In this document: one piece after another, positions 34,397-34,492 of the stretch
Position numbering within the stretch: position 1 is the stretch's first letter
Layout: every line of letters starts with the position of its first letter
Source of the DNA: Desulfuromusa sp.
GTDB taxonomy: Bacteria; Desulfobacterota; Desulfuromonadia; Desulfuromonadales; Geopsychrobacteraceae
NCBI GenBank assembly: GCA_029933365.1
Contig: JAOZOH010000019.1
Span: forward strand, 1 to 34,492
DNA: 34,492 nucleotides
Reading direction: 5' to 3'
The notes under the pieces: generated by a model
The model's database searches: none
Told to the model about the DNA's origin: nothing
Seen by the model: only the letters and a program-made list of their open reading frames with translations
Program-made: the position numbers and the translations under genes

Positions 34397-34492
34397 CTAG
34401 CCGATCCTTTTTTATTTTAAATCTATTGAAAAGAAACAACATAAACAGAAAACAGAAGTCGAGGTCAATATTCAATCAATCTTGATCAGTTC

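Overview
The window looks like chromosomal core sequence from a Desulfuromonadia-type bacterium (Geobacter/Desulfuromonas/Pelobacter relatives). This is inferred from gene content and protein style: a rimP-nusA-ylxR/L7Ae-infB-DUF503-rbfA-nrnA-truB-rpsO-pnp string, an ApgM-type phosphoglycerate mutase family protein, dispersed palindromic intergenic repeats and a moderate GC content judged by eye. No phage, plasmid, IS, CRISPR or recognisable defence locus is present. All genes appear intact except the one cut by the left edge.

Layout. Bases 1-3.7 kb (minus strand) carry an amino-acid catabolism and uptake group: a LYS9-like saccharopine dehydrogenase, an ALDH7 (antiquitin-type) aldehyde dehydrogenase and a cut-off periplasmic amino-acid-binding protein. 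A divergent LysR regulator is followed tightly by rsmD and coaD on the plus strand. From 5.8 to 31.7 kb everything is on the minus strand. Read in transcription order from the right, it runs: mutS, amiC-type amidase, glnD, xerD, apgM, trmJ, a hypothetical gene, then the transcription/translation operon rimP-nusA-ylxR/Q-infB-DUF503-rbfA-nrnA-truB-rpsO-pnp. After that come dut, a DUF493 gene, a YciO-like gene, a CCA/poly(A)-type nucleotidyltransferase, tRNA-Gly(CCC), yacG, queD and queE. At the right end a hypothetical gene and a cation diffusion facilitator (plus strand) converge on an exbB-exbD pair (minus strand).

How the genes work together. The central block makes and tunes the gene-expression machinery: ribosome maturation (RimP, RbfA, RsmD), elongation and termination control (NusA), initiation (IF2), tRNA modification (TruB, TrmJ, QueD/QueE for queuosine), tRNA 3'-end synthesis and RNA turnover (PNPase, NrnA). 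Nucleotide hygiene (Dut), mismatch repair (MutS), chromosome dimer resolution (XerD), nitrogen signalling (GlnD) and septal peptidoglycan hydrolysis (amidase) flank it.

The most interesting material is intergenic. It includes a 225-bp nearly full-length imperfect palindrome between rpsO and pnp, a terminator hairpin directly in front of rimP-nusA that could be a NusA attenuator, a REPIN-like GGGACTGTCCC double palindrome, a palindromic element between mutS and amiC, and two related ~70-bp repeats at the 3' ends of truB and glnD. I did not find a convincing undescribed multi-gene system. The strongest metabolic question is whether the saccharopine dehydrogenase/ALDH7 group forms a lysine-degradation pathway with a partner lying outside the window.
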